DNA of 64,000 bases from an uncultured Microbacterium sp. (GTDB taxonomy: Bacteria; Actinomycetota; Actinomycetes; Actinomycetales; Microbacteriaceae). The notes beneath the pieces were generated by a model. That model searched no databases. It saw only the letters and a list, made by a program, of their open reading frames with translations, and was not told where the DNA came from. The stretch's first letter is position 1, and every line of letters begins with the position of its first letter. The position numbers were made by a program, and so were the translations under genes. Below are positions 28,374 through 40,717 of this stretch, in pieces. The DNA lies in NCBI RefSeq assembly GCF_947632095.1, contig NZ_CANROA010000001.1:1-64000 (forward strand). Direction: 5' to 3'.

Positions 28374-31300
28374 CGGTCACCTCCAGGATCCGGTTCCAGA
28401 GGACGTCGCCGTCGGGGTCGATCCCGGACTGCTCGGCCTCCAGTCTCATGCTCTGCACGGCCGCGTAGTCACGCGGCAGCACCTTCACGAACTCGTTCGC
28501 GGTGTTGTCGAAATCGGCGAGCATCTCGCTCGCCCGGGGGGATCCGGTGCGCTCTGCGTGCTCGACGAGCAGTCCGCGCAGCACCTCGAGGTCTGCGCGG
28601 TCCAGCGCCTCCAGCCGCAGTTCTCCGCTGTCGCGGGACTGCTGGTTGACCTTGTCGCTCGACAGCGCGTGCACATAGGCGACGCCGCCGGACATTCCGG
28701 CTCCGAGGTTGCGTCCGGTCGCGCCGATGATCACGGCGAGTCCTCCGGTCATGTATTCCAGAGCGTGGTCGCCCACACCCTCCACGACGGCGGTCGCACC
28801 GGAGTTGCGAACGAGGAATCGCTCGCCCACGACGCCCGAGACATATATCGAGCCCGAGGTGGCGCCGTAGCCGATCACGTTTCCGGCGATGACGTTCTCA
28901 TGCGGGGCGATGTGCGACTCGCGTGCGGGACGCACGACGATGTCGCCGCCGGAGAGGCCCTTGCCGACGTAGTCGTTGGCATCTCCCTCCAGACGCAGCA
29001 GAATGCCGGGCGGTAGGAACGCGCCGAGCGATTGCCCCGCGGTGCCCCGCAGCGTGATGTCGATCGTCTCCGGAGCGAGGCCCTCGGCACCGAAGCACGC
29101 GGTGACCTCGTGGCCGAGCATGGTCCCGACGGCGCGCTCCGTGTTGCGGATCGGCAGGTCGATGATGGTCGGATTGCCGTTGTCGAGGGAATCGCGCGCC
29201 ATCTCGATCAGCTGCACATCGAAGTGCTCATCGAGCTCGTGGTCCTGGTCGCGACCGTGACGGCGCGGTTCGGATGCCGGGAACTCGGGCCCTTCGAGGA
29301 TCGGCGACAGGTCGAGGCCCGCCGACTTCCAGTGCGCGATCGCCGCATCCGTCTCGAGGAGATCCGCACGACCGACGATCTCGTCCACGGAGCGGAAGCC
29401 GAGCTCGGCGAGCAGCTCCCGCACCTCCTCGGCGATGAACTCCATGAAGTTCACGACGAACTCCGGCTTGCCGGTGAAGCGCTCCCGAAGCACCGGGTTC
29501 TGCGTCGCGACGCCCACCGGGCAGGTGTCGAGATGGCAGACGCGCATCATGATGCATCCGCTCACCACGAGCGGAGCCGTGGCGAAACCGAATTCTTCCG
29601 CACCGAGCAGCGCTCCGATGATGACATCGCGCCCGGTCTTCAGCTGGCCGTCCACCTGCACCACGACACGGTCGCGCATGCTGTTGAGCATCAGCGTCTG
29701 CTGGGTCTCGGCGAGGCCCAGCTCCCACGGGGTTCCGGCGTGCTTGAGCGAGTTCATCGGACTGGCGCCGGTTCCACCATCGTGCCCGGAGACGAGGATG
29801 ACGTCGCTGAGCGCCTTGGCGACACCCGCCGAGACCGCGCCGATTCCCGACTGGCTGACGAGCTTCGTGTGGATGCGCGCCTTCGGGTTCGCCCGCTTCA
29901 GATCGAAGATGAGCTGTTTGAGGTCTTCGATCGAATAGATGTCGTGGTGCGGCGGCGGGGAGATGAGGCCCACACCCGCCGTCGCGTGACGCGTGCGCGC
30001 CACCCACGGGTAGACCTTGCCCGGGGGCAGCTGGCCGCCCTCGCCGGGCTTGGCGCCCTGCGCGAGCTTGATCTGGATGTCATCCGCCTCGGTGAGGTAA
30101 AGGCTGGTGACGCCGAAGCGTCCCGAAGCGACCTGCTTGATGGCGCTCCGGCGCTCCGGGTCCAGAAGACGGTCGACGTCCTCTCCGCCCTCGCCGGTGT
30201 TCGACTTGCCGCCGATCCGGTTCATCGCGATCGCGAGCGTCTCGTGCGCTTCGCGGGAGATCGAGCCGTAGCTCATCGCTCCGGTCGAGAACCGCTTCAC
30301 GATGGCGCTGACCGGCTCGACCTCATCGAGCGGCACGGCCGGGCGCTCCCCCGTCTTCAGGCGGAACATGCCGCGCAGCGTCTTCAACTCGGCCGCCTGA
30401 TCGTCGACGAGTCTCGTGTACTCGCGGAAGATGTCGTATCGCCGGTTACGGGTCGAATGCTGCAGGCGGAACACCGTCTCGGGGCTGAACAGGTGCGGTG
30501 AGCCGTCCCGCCGCCACTGGTATTCCCCGCCGGTCCACAGCCGCTCATGGGCGCGGGCCGCAGCATCCTCGGGGTAAGCGTGATCGTGACGGGCCTGATT
30601 CTCGGCGAAGACGTCATCGAGTCCGATGCCGCCGAGCTTCGTCTCGGTGCCGGTGAAGTACGCGTCGACGAGCTCCTGGCTGAGGCCCACGGCCTCGAAG
30701 ACCTGCGCTCCCGCATAGGACGAGACGGTCGAGATGCCCATCTTCGACATGATCTTCAGCACGCCCTTGCCGAGGGCGTAGATGAGATTGCGCACGGCCT
30801 TCTCCGGGCTGATGCCCGTGATGAATCCGGTGCGCACGAGGTGCTCGACCGATTCCATGGCGAGGTACGGGTTCACGGCGGATGCGCCGTAACCGATCAA
30901 CGTCGCGACATGGTGGACCTCGCGGACATCGCCTGCTTCCACGATCAGTCCGACCTTCATGCGGTTCTCGCGGCGGATCAGATGGTGGTGGACGGCCGAG
31001 ACCATGAGCAGCGACGGGATCGGGACGAGATCCTTGTTCGAGTCGCGGTCCGACAGGATGATGAACTCGGCGCCGTCGGCGATCGCCGCATCGACCTCGG
31101 CGCACATCTCGTCGAGGCGCTCCTGCATCGTGTGGCTGCCCGCGTCGAAGTGGTACAGGCCGCTGATCGTCGCGGACTTCCGGCCCGGCAGGGCCCTGTC
31201 GATGTGCCGGATCTTCGCGAGCTCGTCGTTGTCGATGACCGGGAAGTCCAGCGTGACCAGGCGGGCGTGATCGGGGCCCCACGTGAGCAGGTTGCCCTGT

Positions 31301-32937
31301 GGTCCCAGCCCCAGACGCAGGCTCGTCACGACCTCTTCGCGAATCGAGTCCAGCGGCGGGTTCGTGACCTGCGCGAATTGCTGGGTGAAGTAGTCGAAGA
31401 TCAGGCGCGGCCGCTCGCTGAGCACGGCGATCGGGGTATCAGATCCCATCGCGCCGAGCGGCTCGACGCCGTTCTGCCCCATCGGAGTCAGCAGCAGGCG
31501 CACCTCTTCCTCGGTGTAGCCGAAGGTGCGCTGACGGCGGGTGATGGATGCCGGCGGATGCACGATGTGCTCGCGCTCGGGCAGATCCGCCAGGCGTACG
31601 GCTCCGGCGTCGAGCCACTCCTGCCACGGGTGCAGTGAGGCGAGGTCGCTCTTGATCTCCTCGTCCTCGACGATGCGGCCCGAGGCCGTGTCGACGAGGA
31701 ACATCTTGCCCGGCTGCAGGCGTCCGCGGCGCTTGATGCGTTCCGGTTCGAACTCGAGCACACCGGTCTCGGAACCGATCACGACGAGTCCGTCGGTCGT
31801 CTCGGTCCAGCGCCCGGGGCGCAGACCATTGCGGTCGAGGGTTGCGCCGACGACCGTGCCATCGGTGAAGATGAGGGCGGCCGGGCCGTCCCAGGGCTCC
31901 ATCTGCGCGGCGTGGTACTCGTAGAAGGCGCGCAGGTCCGGTGCGATGTCGGCCTGCTTCTCATAGGCCTCCGGCACCATCATCATGACGGCGTGCGGCA
32001 GGCTGCGGCCGGTGAGCGTGAGCAGCTCGAGGACCTCGTCGAAGGAAGCGGAGTCGCTCGCGCCGGGCGTGCAGATCGGCAGGAGTGGCTGCACATCGCC
32101 GAGCAGCTCGGACTCGAGCTGCGACTGGCGCGCGCGCATCCAGTTGCGGTTGCCGCCCACCGTGTTGATCTCGCCGTTGTGGGCGAGCATGCGCAGCGGC
32201 TGCGCGAGCGGCCAGGACGGGAATGTGTTGGTCGAGTAGCGAGAGTGCACGACTGCGAGTTCCGAGGCGAAGCGCTCATCCTGCAGGTCGGGGTAGAACG
32301 GCTCGAGCTGGAGCGTCGTCACCATGCCCTTGTAGCCGAGCGTGCGGCTGGAGAGGGAGACGAAATAGGCGCCGAGTTCGTGGCCGGCGCGTTTGCGCAG
32401 CCGGTAGGCGATGCGGTCGAGAGCGATTCCGGACGGACGGATGGGCTCGACCGCGGGAGCAGCGATGAAGAGCTGCTCGAACGCGGGGCGGGCCTCATCG
32501 GCTAGCTTGCCGAGATGCTGGTTCGCCGTGGGAACCGTGCGCCATCCGAGGACCTCCAGGCCCTCTTCGCGGGCGATCTTCTCGATCCCCGCCTTCTGAG
32601 CGCGGCGCTCCCCCGCCTGCAGCGGGAGAAAGGCGAGCCCGGCGGCGTATTCGCCGGCATCGGGCAGTTCGAAGTCCGTGACTTCACGCAAGAATGCGTC
32701 TGGCATCTGGGTGAGGATGCCTGCACCATCTCCGGTGCCGGCGTCAGAGCCGATGGCACCTCGGTGCTCGAGGTTGCGCAGCGCTTCAAGCGCCAGCGCG
32801 ATGATGTTGTGTCCTGCGGTTCCCCGCAGAGTCGTGACCATGGCCAGGCCACAGGCATCCTTTTCGAATGCCGGGTCGTACAGGCCCTGCTTCGGGGGGT
32901 AAGCGCCGGAGGCGCCATAGGGAGGCTGGAAGTACAT
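28366..32937 (-). CDS. gltB: Glutamate synthase large subunit
   Basis: N-terminal glutaminase ([17 protein letters not shown]), FMN/Fe-S region ([10 protein letters not shown]), GXGXG C-terminal domain. Confidence 0.97.
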   Translation of the reverse strand: MYFQPPYGASGAYPPKQGLYDPAFEKDACGLAMVTTLRGTAGHNIIALALEALRNLEHRGAIGSDAGTGDGAGILTQMPDAFLREVTDFELPDAGEYAAGLAFLPLQAGERRAQKAGIEKIAREEGLEVLGWRTVPTANQHLGKLADEARPAFEQLFIAAPAVEPIRPSGIALDRIAYRLRKRAGHELGAYFVSLSSRTLGYKGMVTTLQLEPFYPDLQDERFASELAVVHSRYSTNTFPSWPLAQPLRMLAHNGEINTVGGNRNWMRARQSQLESELLGDVQPLLPICTPGASDSASFDEVLELLTLTGRSLPHAVMMMVPEAYEKQADIAPDLRAFYEYHAAQMEPWDGPAALIFTDGTVVGATLDRNGLRPGRWTETTDGLVVIGSETGVLEFEPERIKRRGRLQPGKMFLVDTASGRIVEDEEIKSDLASLHPWQEWLDAGAVRLADLPEREHIVHPPASITRRQRTFGYTEEEVRLLLTPMGQNGVEPLGAMGSDTPIAVLSERPRLIFDYFTQQFAQVTNPPLDSIREEVVTSLRLGLGPQGNLLTWGPDHARLVTLDFPVIDNDELAKIRHIDRALPGRKSATISGLYHFDAGSHTMQERLDEMCAEVDAAIADGAEFIILSDRDSNKDLVPIPSLLMVSAVHHHLIRRENRMKVGLIVEAGDVREVHHVATLIGYGASAVNPYLAMESVEHLVRTGFITGISPEKAVRNLIYALGKGVLKIMSKMGISTVSSYAGAQVFEAVGLSQELVDAYFTGTETKLGGIGLDDVFAENQARHDHAYPEDAAARAHERLWTGGEYQWRRDGSPHLFSPETVFRLQHSTRNRRYDIFREYTRLVDDQAAELKTLRGMFRLKTGERPAVPLDEVEPVSAIVKRFSTGAMSYGSISREAHETLAIAMNRIGGKSNTGEGGEDVDRLLDPERRSAIKQVASGRFGVTSLYLTEADDIQIKLAQGAKPGEGGQLPPGKVYPWVARTRHATAGVGLISPPPHHDIYSIEDLKQLIFDLKRANPKARIHTKLVSQSGIGAVSAGVAKALSDVILVSGHDGGTGASPMNSLKHAGTPWELGLAETQQTLMLNSMRDRVVVQVDGQLKTGRDVIIGALLGAEEFGFATAPLVVSGCIMMRVCHLDTCPVGVATQNPVLRERFTGKPEFVVNFMEFIAEEVRELLAELGFRSVDEIVGRADLLETDAAIAHWKSAGLDLSPILEGPEFPASEPRRHGRDQDHELDEHFDVQLIEMARDSLDNGNPTIIDLPIRNTERAVGTMLGHEVTACFGAEGLAPETIDITLRGTAGQSLGAFLPPGILLRLEGDANDYVGKGLSGGDIVVRPARESHIAPHENVIAGNVIGYGATSGSIYVSGVVGERFLVRNSGATAVVEGVGDHALEYMTGGLAVIIGATGRNLGAGMSGGVAYVHALSSDKVNQQSRDSGELRLEALDRADLEVLRGLLVEHAERTGSPRASEMLADFDNTANEFVKVLPRDYAAVQSMRLEAEQSGIDPDGDVLWNRILEVTGG

Positions 32938-33018
32938 CGATACCGTCCTCAGGTACTCAATGCGACACTGGGGACGTCGTCGGCCCGCTCGTTCATCTAC
33001 AGGGGGGTTAACGCACTC

Positions 33019-33050
33019 GGCGAGGACGACTCGAAAGAGTTGTCCTCGCC
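33019..33050. terminator. Hairpin in lgt-gltB intergenic region
   Basis: ggcgaggacgactc-gaaa-gagttgtcctcgcc, 13 of 14 stem positions Watson-Crick. Confidence 0.65.
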
Positions 33051-33078
33051 CGCGAGATCCAGGCTTGTGGCAGTGGAT

Positions 33079-34053
33079 TCAGTCGGTCGCGTTGACGGGA
33101 GGCTCACTCACGTCGACGAACTCGTCGAGGGCGTTCTGCGATTGTACACCCGCGTCAGCATCCGGCCGCGTGCGCCCGTTGACGTACGCCGACGGCTCCG
33201 CGCCGGTGTGGCGGCGGCTCTGGACGGTGAGGATGATGATGCCGAGCAGCACACCGATGATTGCGGTCCATACGTTGCTGCGCAGACCCAGGATGATCTC
33301 GCTCGGGTCGATGCGGATCGACTCCCACACGATGCGGCCGGCGCCGTACCAGATCAGGTAGATCGCGAGCTGCTTGCCCCACTGCAACTGCAGACGGCGC
33401 CCGATCCACAGGATGAAGAACACGCCGAGCAGATTCCAGATGACCTCGTAGAGGAACGTCGGGTGGAAGAGCGTTCCTTCAGCGAGTCCGGGAGGGAAAG
33501 CCGAGTTGTCGGAGGAGATCTCCAGGCCCCAGGGCAGGTCCGTCGGCTGGCCGAAGAGCTCGTGGTTGAACCAGTTGCCGAAGCGCCCCATCGCCTGGGC
33601 GAGGAGGAGGCCCGGCGCGAGGGCATCGGCGAAGGTCCAGAACCGGATGCCCGTCCACTTGCAGCCGAGCCAGACGCCGACAGCACCGCCGATGAGCGCG
33701 CCGAAGATCGCGATGCCGCCCTCCCAGATGGCCCAGACCGATCCGTACTCGAAGGGGTTCCACGTGTTCTTGCCCTCGCCGAAGTAGAACGACGGGTGCG
33801 TGAGGACATGGTAGGCGCGCGCGCCCACGAAGGCGAGCAGCACCGTCGGGATCGCGATGTCGACCACGACCCACGGCTCCGCACCACGCTGTGTGAGGCG
33901 GCGGTTCGTCAGGAGACCGGCGACGATGATTCCCGCGATGATGCACAGCGCGTAGATGTGGATCTGCAGGGGCCCGATGTGGAAGGACTGGATATCCGGG
34001 CTCGGGATGCTGGTGAGCACGCCGCTGAGGGCCGTGGGAAGCGCGAGGGACAT
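33079..34053 (-). CDS. lgt: Prolipoprotein diacylglyceryl transferase
   Basis: GPLQIHIYALCIIAGI, AQAMGRFGNWFNHELFGQPTDLPWGL, HPTFLYE. Confidence 0.95.
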   Translation of the reverse strand: MSLALPTALSGVLTSIPSPDIQSFHIGPLQIHIYALCIIAGIIVAGLLTNRRLTQRGAEPWVVVDIAIPTVLLAFVGARAYHVLTHPSFYFGEGKNTWNPFEYGSVWAIWEGGIAIFGALIGGAVGVWLGCKWTGIRFWTFADALAPGLLLAQAMGRFGNWFNHELFGQPTDLPWGLEISSDNSAFPPGLAEGTLFHPTFLYEVIWNLLGVFFILWIGRRLQLQWGKQLAIYLIWYGAGRIVWESIRIDPSEIILGLRSNVWTAIIGVLLGIIILTVQSRRHTGAEPSAYVNGRTRPDADAGVQSQNALDEFVDVSEPPVNATD

Positions 34054-34063
34054 GAGTGCGATT

Positions 34064-34867
34064 CTAGTTCTCGTGTGAGGTCGGAGCCGACGGGGTGCCC
34101 GCGGCGAGGGATCGGGTGACATCGGCGAGGGCCGGCAGTCCGCCGTCGCGCAGCGCGCGGACGAGGGCCGTTCCGACGATCGCCCCATCGGCGTAGTCGA
34201 CGACGCCCGCGATCTGATCGGCGGTCGAGATGCCGATTCCGACGCAGGCGCGGTCGGCGCCGCGCTCCCGCAGACGGGTGACGAGGGTGCGTGCGGCCTT
34301 GTCGAGCTCGGTCCGCTCCCCCGTGATGCCCATGGTCGATACGGTGTAGATGAATCCGGTGGACGCCGCGATGATGCGGTCGAGGCGCTCGTCGCTGGAG
34401 GTGGGGGCCGCGAGGAAGATACGATCGAGCCCCGTCCGCTCGCTCGCGGCGATCCACTCCTCCGCGGACTCGGGCGTGATGTCAGGGGTGATGAGCCCCG
34501 CACCGCCGGCCGCGAGCAGGTCATCGGCGAAGCGGTCGACGCCGTACTGCACGACGGGGTTCCAGTAGGTCATCACGACGACCGGTACATCGGTCGCTTC
34601 GGTGATCGCGCGCACGGCCGTGAACAGGTCGCGCATCTTGAAGCCGGCGGCCAGCGCCGCCTGGGTCGCCTCCTGGATGACCAGTCCGTCCATCACCGGA
34701 TCGCTGTAGGGCGGACCCAGCTCGATGATGTCGGCGCCGTTCTCGGCGAGCGTGATCGCTGCCTGGATGCTCGTCTGAAGGTCGGGGAATCCAACCGGCA
34801 GGTAGCCGATGAGGGCGCCGCGACCAGCGTCCTCGGCCTTCTTGATGGCGGCTTCGACGCGGCTCAT
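34064..34867 (-). CDS. trpA: Tryptophan synthase alpha chain
   Basis: [30 protein letters not shown]. Confidence 0.96.
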   Translation of the reverse strand: MSRVEAAIKKAEDAGRGALIGYLPVGFPDLQTSIQAAITLAENGADIIELGPPYSDPVMDGLVIQEATQAALAAGFKMRDLFTAVRAITEATDVPVVVMTYWNPVVQYGVDRFADDLLAAGGAGLITPDITPESAEEWIAASERTGLDRIFLAAPTSSDERLDRIIAASTGFIYTVSTMGITGERTELDKAARTLVTRLRERGADRACVGIGISTADQIAGVVDYADGAIVGTALVRALRDGGLPALADVTRSLAAGTPSAPTSHEN

Positions 34868-36087
34868 CGCGCGCCCTCCTCGTCTGCGTCGGCATCGTAC
34901 AGGTCGAAGTAGCGCGCGGCTGTGTCCATGTCCTTGTCTCCGCGGCCGGACAGGCACACGGCGATCACGGCATCCGGTCCCATCTCGTTGCCCAGGCGGA
35001 GCGCACCGGCCAGCGCGTGCGCCGACTCGATCGCCGGGATGATGCCCTCGGTGCGGCTGAGCAGGCGCAGCGCCTGCATGGCCTCGTCGTCGGTCGCGGG
35101 GATGTACTCCGCGCGGCCGATGTCGGCGAGCCAGGAGTGCTCGGGGCCGACGCCCGGATAGTCGAGACCCGCCGAGATCGAGTGCGACTCGATCGTCTGC
35201 CCGTCGTCGTCCTGCAGAAGATAGGTGCGGGCGCCGTGCAGCACTCCCGGGCGACCGCGTTCGATCGATGCGGCGTGCCGCTCGGTGTCGACGCCATCAC
35301 CGGCCGCCTCGACGCCGTAGAGCTTCACGTCCGCATCATCGAGGAACGCGTCGAACATGCCGATCGCGTTGGAACCGCCGCCGACGCAGGCCACGACGGC
35401 ATCGGGCAGGCGTCCTACCTCGTCGAGAAGCTGCTGGCGCGCCTCTTCGCTGATGATCTTCTGGAAGTCGCGGACCATCGCCGGGAACGGGTGAGGACCC
35501 GCGGCCGTTCCGAAGATGTAGTTGGTCGTCTCGACCGTGGCCACCCAGTCGCGGTAGGCATCGTTGATCGCGTCTTTCAGCGTGCGCGAGCCGGTCGTCA
35601 CGGGGACGACCTCCGCACCCAGGAGACGCATGCGGGCGACGTTGAGCGCCTGCCGCTCGGTATCGACCTCACCCATGTAGATCGTGCAATCCAGACCGAA
35701 CAGGGCTGCCGCCGTCGCGGTCGCGACCCCGTGCTGGCCGGCGCCCGTTTCGGCGATGACCCGTGTCTTGCCCAGGCGCTTGGTCAGCAGCGCCTGCCCG
35801 AGCACGTTGTTGATCTTGTGGCTGCCGGTGTGGTTGAGATCTTCGCGCTTGAGGAAGATCCGTGCTCCCCCGGCGTTTTCGGCGAAGCGGGCGGCCTCGG
35901 TCAGTGCCGAGGGGCGGCCCGCGTAGGAGCTGAGCAATGACGCGAGCTCGGCGCGGAACTCCGGGTCGGCGATCGCGTCGTGATAGGCGTCGGTCAGCTC
36001 GTCGATCGCCGCGATGAGCGACTCGGGCATGTAGCGTCCGCCGAATTCTCCGAAGAACGGTCCGGGCTGCTCGCGCAGGCTCATCAA
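34864..36087 (-). CDS. trpB: Tryptophan synthase beta chain
   Basis: [43 protein letters not shown]. Confidence 0.97.
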   Translation of the reverse strand: MMSLREQPGPFFGEFGGRYMPESLIAAIDELTDAYHDAIADPEFRAELASLLSSYAGRPSALTEAARFAENAGGARIFLKREDLNHTGSHKINNVLGQALLTKRLGKTRVIAETGAGQHGVATATAAALFGLDCTIYMGEVDTERQALNVARMRLLGAEVVPVTTGSRTLKDAINDAYRDWVATVETTNYIFGTAAGPHPFPAMVRDFQKIISEEARQQLLDEVGRLPDAVVACVGGGSNAIGMFDAFLDDADVKLYGVEAAGDGVDTERHAASIERGRPGVLHGARTYLLQDDDGQTIESHSISAGLDYPGVGPEHSWLADIGRAEYIPATDDEAMQALRLLSRTEGIIPAIESAHALAGALRLGNEMGPDAVIAVCLSGRGDKDMDTAARYFDLYDADADEEGAR

Positions 36088-36887
36088 CGAGCTCCTTCAC
36101 GGTCGGCGGCGTCTCCTGCCGCGAGGAAGCTCTGCAGCGTCGAGACCGGGTCGCCGGTAACGAGGGCTTCGCCGATCAGCACGACATCGGCACCGGCCGA
36201 GCGGTAGCGCGCGACGTCCTCGGGCGCGAGCACCGCCGACTCGGCGATCTTGACCGCATCCGCGGGGATGCGGTCGGCCAACGTGCTGAAGAGGTTCTTA
36301 TCGAGTTCGAGGGTCTTGAGGTTGCGGGCGTTGACGCCGATGAGGTGCGCTCCGAGGTCGATCGCGACCTCGAGCTCCTCAGCGGAATGCGTCTCGACGA
36401 GCGGCATCATGCCCAGCTCCAGGATGAGCGCATGCAGCTCGTGGAGCACCGGGATCTCGAGTCCGGCCACGATCAACAGTGCGAGGTCGGCGCCTGCGGC
36501 GCGAGCCTCGAACACCTGATAGGGCGTCGCGATGAAATCCTTGCGGAGCACGGGCAGCGAGACCGTGGAGGTCACGGCTTCGAGATCGGCCAGGCTCCCG
36601 CCGAATCGGCGCTCCTCGGTCAGCACGCTGATCGCAGAGGCGCCGCCCGTCTCATAGAGGGATGCCTGGTGAGCCGGGTCGGGGATCTCGGCGAGGGCAC
36701 CGCGCGAAGGACTTGCGCGCTTGACCTCGGCGATGATCTTGACCCGGTCCGCCGGAGCCAGCGCCGCACGCGCGTCGCGAGCAGCGGGGCGAGCCAGAGC
36801 GGCCCGTTCGACCTCGGCGAGGGGACGCGTGAGCGCGCGGCGCTCGGCGTCCTCGACTGCGCCGGCCGTCAGGTCGGCGAGGACCAT
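36084..36887 (-). CDS. trpC: Indole-3-glycerol phosphate synthase
   Basis: [40 protein letters not shown]. Confidence 0.96.
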   Translation of the reverse strand: MVLADLTAGAVEDAERRALTRPLAEVERAALARPAARDARAALAPADRVKIIAEVKRASPSRGALAEIPDPAHQASLYETGGASAISVLTEERRFGGSLADLEAVTSTVSLPVLRKDFIATPYQVFEARAAGADLALLIVAGLEIPVLHELHALILELGMMPLVETHSAEELEVAIDLGAHLIGVNARNLKTLELDKNLFSTLADRIPADAVKIAESAVLAPEDVARYRSAGADVVLIGEALVTGDPVSTLQSFLAAGDAADREGAR

Positions 36888-37117
36888 TAGTGGCCCTTCG
36901 GCGAGTACTTGGGTCCGTTGACGCCGTAGCCGGCCTTGGCCATGATCCAGCCGATGATCAGGCCCACGGCCATGACGCCCACGGAAGCCCAGACGAGGGT
37001 CGGCATGCCTGCGCAGAAGAAGACGGTTCCTGCGGTGAAGCCGAGGAGCATGATCACGACAGCGGTCCATGCCGCAGGCGAGTGTCCGTGGCCGGGGTCA
37101 GCGATCGGGTTGGTCAT
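36887..37117 (-). CDS. HGxxPAAW family small membrane protein
   Basis: GHGHSPAAW motif near N-terminus, two TM segments; between trpC and TrpP. Confidence 0.85.
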   Translation of the reverse strand: MTNPIADPGHGHSPAAWTAVVIMLLGFTAGTVFFCAGMPTLVWASVGVMAVGLIIGWIMAKAGYGVNGPKYSPKGH

Positions 37118-37164
37118 GTTCTCCTCCGGAGCGGTCGTGGGGTGTTGTGTTCAGTCTATCCGGG

Positions 37165-37755
37165 TCACCGAGTGGGGTCGGTTCCTCGGGTCAGGTCGTC
37201 CCAGGAGTCGACGGCGTCGACCGGGCCGGTGGTGGTCGCGGGGGGCGCGGCATCCGTGCGGAATCGGCGTCCTCCCCGCTTCCAGTGCGCCCCCGTGATG
37301 AGAGCGAACAACGCGGCGATGATGAGCACGATCCAGCCGGCGAGAGCGATCATCGGCCACGCGGATGCGGTGATCTCGGCGATCATCATCTCGAGGGCCG
37401 TGGTTCCGGCGAGCCCCGTGGTCTCGGTGACGACGGAGGCCACCGCGCTCAACGGGACGTCAATGAGTAACTGGACCGTCCACACGCCCAGGAGTCCGCC
37501 GGTTGCCAGGGCGAGGGCCGCGAAGATCAAACGGAGCACGGTCCCCACGAGCGACATCGCGGCGCCGAGCGCGAGGACGGCGAGGCTCAGCGGCGCCAGG
37601 AGTACGATCGCATCCGCTCCGGGCACGAGGATCGCCTCGCCCGCGTCTGCACGGACAACGGTCAGCCAGGTCTGGGTGGAGGAGATGATCCCGATGCCGC
37701 CGGCGAGGAGGAACCCCGCGACGGTGATGCTGCGTGCGCGTCGAAGGATGCTCAC
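37165..37755 (-). CDS. Trp biosynthesis-associated membrane protein (TrpP/Rv1610-like)
   Basis: Four TM segments, SSTQTWLTV motif, location next to trpC. Confidence 0.82.
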   Translation of the reverse strand: MSILRRARSITVAGFLLAGGIGIISSTQTWLTVVRADAGEAILVPGADAIVLLAPLSLAVLALGAAMSLVGTVLRLIFAALALATGGLLGVWTVQLLIDVPLSAVASVVTETTGLAGTTALEMMIAEITASAWPMIALAGWIVLIIAALFALITGAHWKRGGRRFRTDAAPPATTTGPVDAVDSWDDLTRGTDPTR

Positions 37756-38138
37756 GCCCCGTCGCCGGCCTTCGTCTCAGCGGGTGCCAGAGCGTCCACC
37801 GCATGCAGATCCTCGGTGTCGAAGCAGGAACGGGTCCCCGTGTGGCACGCGGCACCGGTCTGTTCGACGAGGAGGAGGATCGCGTCGCCATCGCAGTCGA
37901 GGCGCGCTTCGCGGACCTGCTGGATGTGGCCGGATGTGTCGCCCTTGCGCCAGTACTCCGAGCGGGAGCGCGACCAGTATGTGACTCGACCGCTGGTGAG
38001 GGTTCGGCGCAGCGCCTCGGCGTCGAGCCACGCGAGCATCAGCACCTCGTGGGTATCCCACTGCTGAACGATGGCGGGAACGAGCCCCACGTCGTTGAAG
38101 GCGACGCGGGCGATGCGGGCCTCGATATCATCGGTCAT
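37752..38138 (-). CDS. hisI: Phosphoribosyl-AMP cyclohydrolase
   Basis: [40 protein letters not shown]. Confidence 0.96.
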   Translation of the reverse strand: MTDDIEARIARVAFNDVGLVPAIVQQWDTHEVLMLAWLDAEALRRTLTSGRVTYWSRSRSEYWRKGDTSGHIQQVREARLDCDGDAILLLVEQTGAACHTGTRSCFDTEDLHAVDALAPAETKAGDGA

Positions 38139-38896
38139 CGAACCAGCACTCCTTCGGCGCGCATCGCATCCTTGACGTCGCTGATGCTGAGCAGCCCCGA
38201 GTGGAAGACACTGGCCGCTAGCACAGCATCCGCACCCGCGTGGATGGCCGGTGCGAAGTGGGACGCCGCGCCGGCACCGCCGGAGGCGATGACGGGAACC
38301 GAGGAGACCTCGCGCATCAGGCCGACGAGCTCAAGGTCGAAGCCGTCACGGGTGCCATCCGCATCGATCGAGTTGACGAGCAGCTCACCGGCGCCGCGCT
38401 CGATCGCCTCGCGCGCCCAGACGAGCGCATCGAGAGTCGTCTCCGTCCGACCGCCGTGGGTCGTGACGACGAAACCGGAAGACGTGCCAGGAGCGCGCTT
38501 GACGTCGAGCGAGAGGACGAGCACCTGAGCACCGAAGCGATCCGCGATCTCGCCGATCAGATCGGGACGGGCGATCGCTGCCGAGTTCACGCCGATCTTG
38601 TCGGCGCCGACTCCCTGGAGCCGGGCGACGTCCTCGACGCTGCGAATGCCGCCGCCGACCGTCAGAGGCACGAAGACCTGTTCGGCTGTGCGCTGGACGA
38701 CGTCGTACGTCGTGGCGCGCTCATCGACCGTGGCGGTCACATCGAGGAAAGTGATCTCATCGGCTCCCTGAGCGGCGTAATGCGCGGCGAGCTCGACCGG
38801 ATCGCCCATATCGCGCAGGTTCTCGAAGTTCACACCCTTGACGACGCGGCCTGCGGCCACATCGAGGCACGGGATGACGCGACTCGTGACGGCCAT
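38135..38896 (-). CDS. hisF: Imidazole glycerol phosphate synthase subunit HisF
   Basis: [31 protein letters not shown]. Confidence 0.96.
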   Translation of the reverse strand: MAVTSRVIPCLDVAAGRVVKGVNFENLRDMGDPVELAAHYAAQGADEITFLDVTATVDERATTYDVVQRTAEQVFVPLTVGGGIRSVEDVARLQGVGADKIGVNSAAIARPDLIGEIADRFGAQVLVLSLDVKRAPGTSSGFVVTTHGGRTETTLDALVWAREAIERGAGELLVNSIDADGTRDGFDLELVGLMREVSSVPVIASGGAGAASHFAPAIHAGADAVLAASVFHSGLLSISDVKDAMRAEGVLVR

Positions 38897-39735
38897 TACA
38901 GGCGCGCGGCTTCGATCGCGGTGACCAGGAGCGCACGTGCGCCCAGGGCGTAGAGGTCGTCCATCACCTTGTTGATGCCCTTGCGGGGCAGCATCACACG
39001 GACGGCGACCCACTCCGGGTCCTGCAGCGGGGAGATGGTCGGCGACTCGCGTCCGGAGGCGATCGCCGCCGCCGCCTCGATCTTCGCCGCGGGCAGGTCG
39101 TAATCGAGCAGCACGTACTGACGGGCGACGATCACGCCCCGCAGACGGCGCAGCAGCTTCTCGGTGCCCTCGGCATCACCCGGGCGGCTGATGAGGACCG
39201 CTTCGGACTCGATGATGACGGGACCGAAGATCTCCAGGCCCGCCTGACGAAGCGTCGTGCCGGTCTCGACGACGTCGGCGATCGCATCGGCGACGCCCAG
39301 CTGGACGGCCGATTCCACGGCGCCATCCAGAGGCACGAGAGTCGCCTCGATGCCGTGCTCGCGCAGGAACGCATCGACGAGCCCCGGGTAGGCGGAGGCC
39401 ACACGCAGCCCCGAGAGGTCATCCAGCGATGAGAACTTGCCGACAGGGCCGGCGAACCGGAACGTCGAACGGGCGAAACCGAGAGCCTGGATCTCGCGAG
39501 CCGGCTGAGGCACGTCGCGCAGCAGGTCGCGTCCCGTGATGCCGACATCCAGAGCACCGGAGGCGACGTAGGTGGCGATGTCACGAGGACGGAGGAAGAA
39601 GAACTCGACATCGTTCTGAGCGTCGATGACGTGGAGCGTCTTGGAATCGCGGCGACCGGTGTAACCGGCCTCCGCGAGCATCTCAGCGGCGGTCTCGGCG
39701 AGCGAGCCCTTGTTGGGAACAGCAATGCGCAGCAT
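38896..39735 (-). CDS. hisG: ATP phosphoribosyltransferase (long form)
   Basis: [35 protein letters not shown]. Confidence 0.95.
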   Translation of the reverse strand: MLRIAVPNKGSLAETAAEMLAEAGYTGRRDSKTLHVIDAQNDVEFFFLRPRDIATYVASGALDVGITGRDLLRDVPQPAREIQALGFARSTFRFAGPVGKFSSLDDLSGLRVASAYPGLVDAFLREHGIEATLVPLDGAVESAVQLGVADAIADVVETGTTLRQAGLEIFGPVIIESEAVLISRPGDAEGTEKLLRRLRGVIVARQYVLLDYDLPAAKIEAAAAIASGRESPTISPLQDPEWVAVRVMLPRKGINKVMDDLYALGARALLVTAIEAARL

Positions 39736-39772
39736 GGGGAACCTTCAGATCAGAGAGAAAGGGCGGAGCGCA

Positions 39773-40036
39773 TCAGAGATGTCGGTACACGTCCTCGAGG
39801 CTGAGCCCCTTCGCGATCATCATGACCTGCAGGTGGTAGAGCAGCTGGGAGATCTCCTCAGCGGCCTCGGCATCCGATTCGTACTCGGCGGCCATCCACA
39901 CTTCGGCGGCCTCCTCGACGATCTTCTTCCCGATCGTGTGCACGCCGGCGTCGAGCTCGGCGACGGTGCCGGAACCCGCGGGGCGGGTCTCGGCCTTGGC
40001 ACGGAGCTCAGCGAACAGCTCGTCGAAAGTCTTCAC
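39773..40036 (-). CDS. hisE: Phosphoribosyl-ATP pyrophosphatase
   Basis: [31 protein letters not shown]. Confidence 0.94.
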   Translation of the reverse strand: MKTFDELFAELRAKAETRPAGSGTVAELDAGVHTIGKKIVEEAAEVWMAAEYESDAEAAEEISQLLYHLQVMMIAKGLSLEDVYRHL

Positions 40037-40713
40037 GAGTCCAGGCTACCGGCTCGAGCACGCTCCCGAAGTCCACGGATCGCCGCTTCGACGTTATCGG
40101 AGCCGTAGACGGCGGAACCGGCGACGAACGTATCGGCGCCCGCCTCGGCGGCCTGCGCGATCGTGGCATCGGAGACGCCGCCGTCGACCTGGAACCACAC
40201 GGTGGACCCGCGACGACGGGCCTCGCGGACGAGAGATCGGAGCTTCGGCATGGTCGCCGGCATGAAGCCCTGCCCGCCGAAGCCCGGCTCGACGGTCATG
40301 ACGAGGATCTGATCGAACTCGTCGAGGATGTCGTACAGGCTCTCCCCCGGTGTTCCCGGTTTGATCGCGACGCCGGCGCGAGCGCCGATGCCGCGCAGTC
40401 TGCGCGCGAGCGCAACAGGATCTGCGGCTGCTTCCAGGTGGAAGGTCACGCTCGCAGCGCCGATCTCGGCATACCCCGGTGCCCAGCGATCGGGATCCTC
40501 GATCATCAGATGCACATCGAGCGGGACGGGGCTCGTCTGCTGAATGCGCTCGACCATCTGCGGTCCGAAGGTCAGATTCGGGACGAAGTGGTTGTCCATG
40601 ACGTCGACATGGGCGAAGTCTGCGGTCGCGATCCGGGCGAGATCGGCCTGCATGTTGACGAAGTCGGCCGACAGGATGCTGGGATTGATGCGCGGCGCCG
40701 CGGGCAGGCTCAT
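40033..40713 (-). CDS. rpe: Ribulose-phosphate 3-epimerase
   Basis: [44 protein letters not shown]. Confidence 0.95.
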   Translation of the reverse strand: MSLPAAPRINPSILSADFVNMQADLARIATADFAHVDVMDNHFVPNLTFGPQMVERIQQTSPVPLDVHLMIEDPDRWAPGYAEIGAASVTFHLEAAADPVALARRLRGIGARAGVAIKPGTPGESLYDILDEFDQILVMTVEPGFGGQGFMPATMPKLRSLVREARRRGSTVWFQVDGGVSDATIAQAAEAGADTFVAGSAVYGSDNVEAAIRGLRERARAGSLDS

Positions 40714-40717
40714 GGGA

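Noticed and set aside
25401-28649. 1082-aa plus-strand ORF opposite pyk and gltD
   Set aside because: Shadow ORF with low-complexity composition and no domain match
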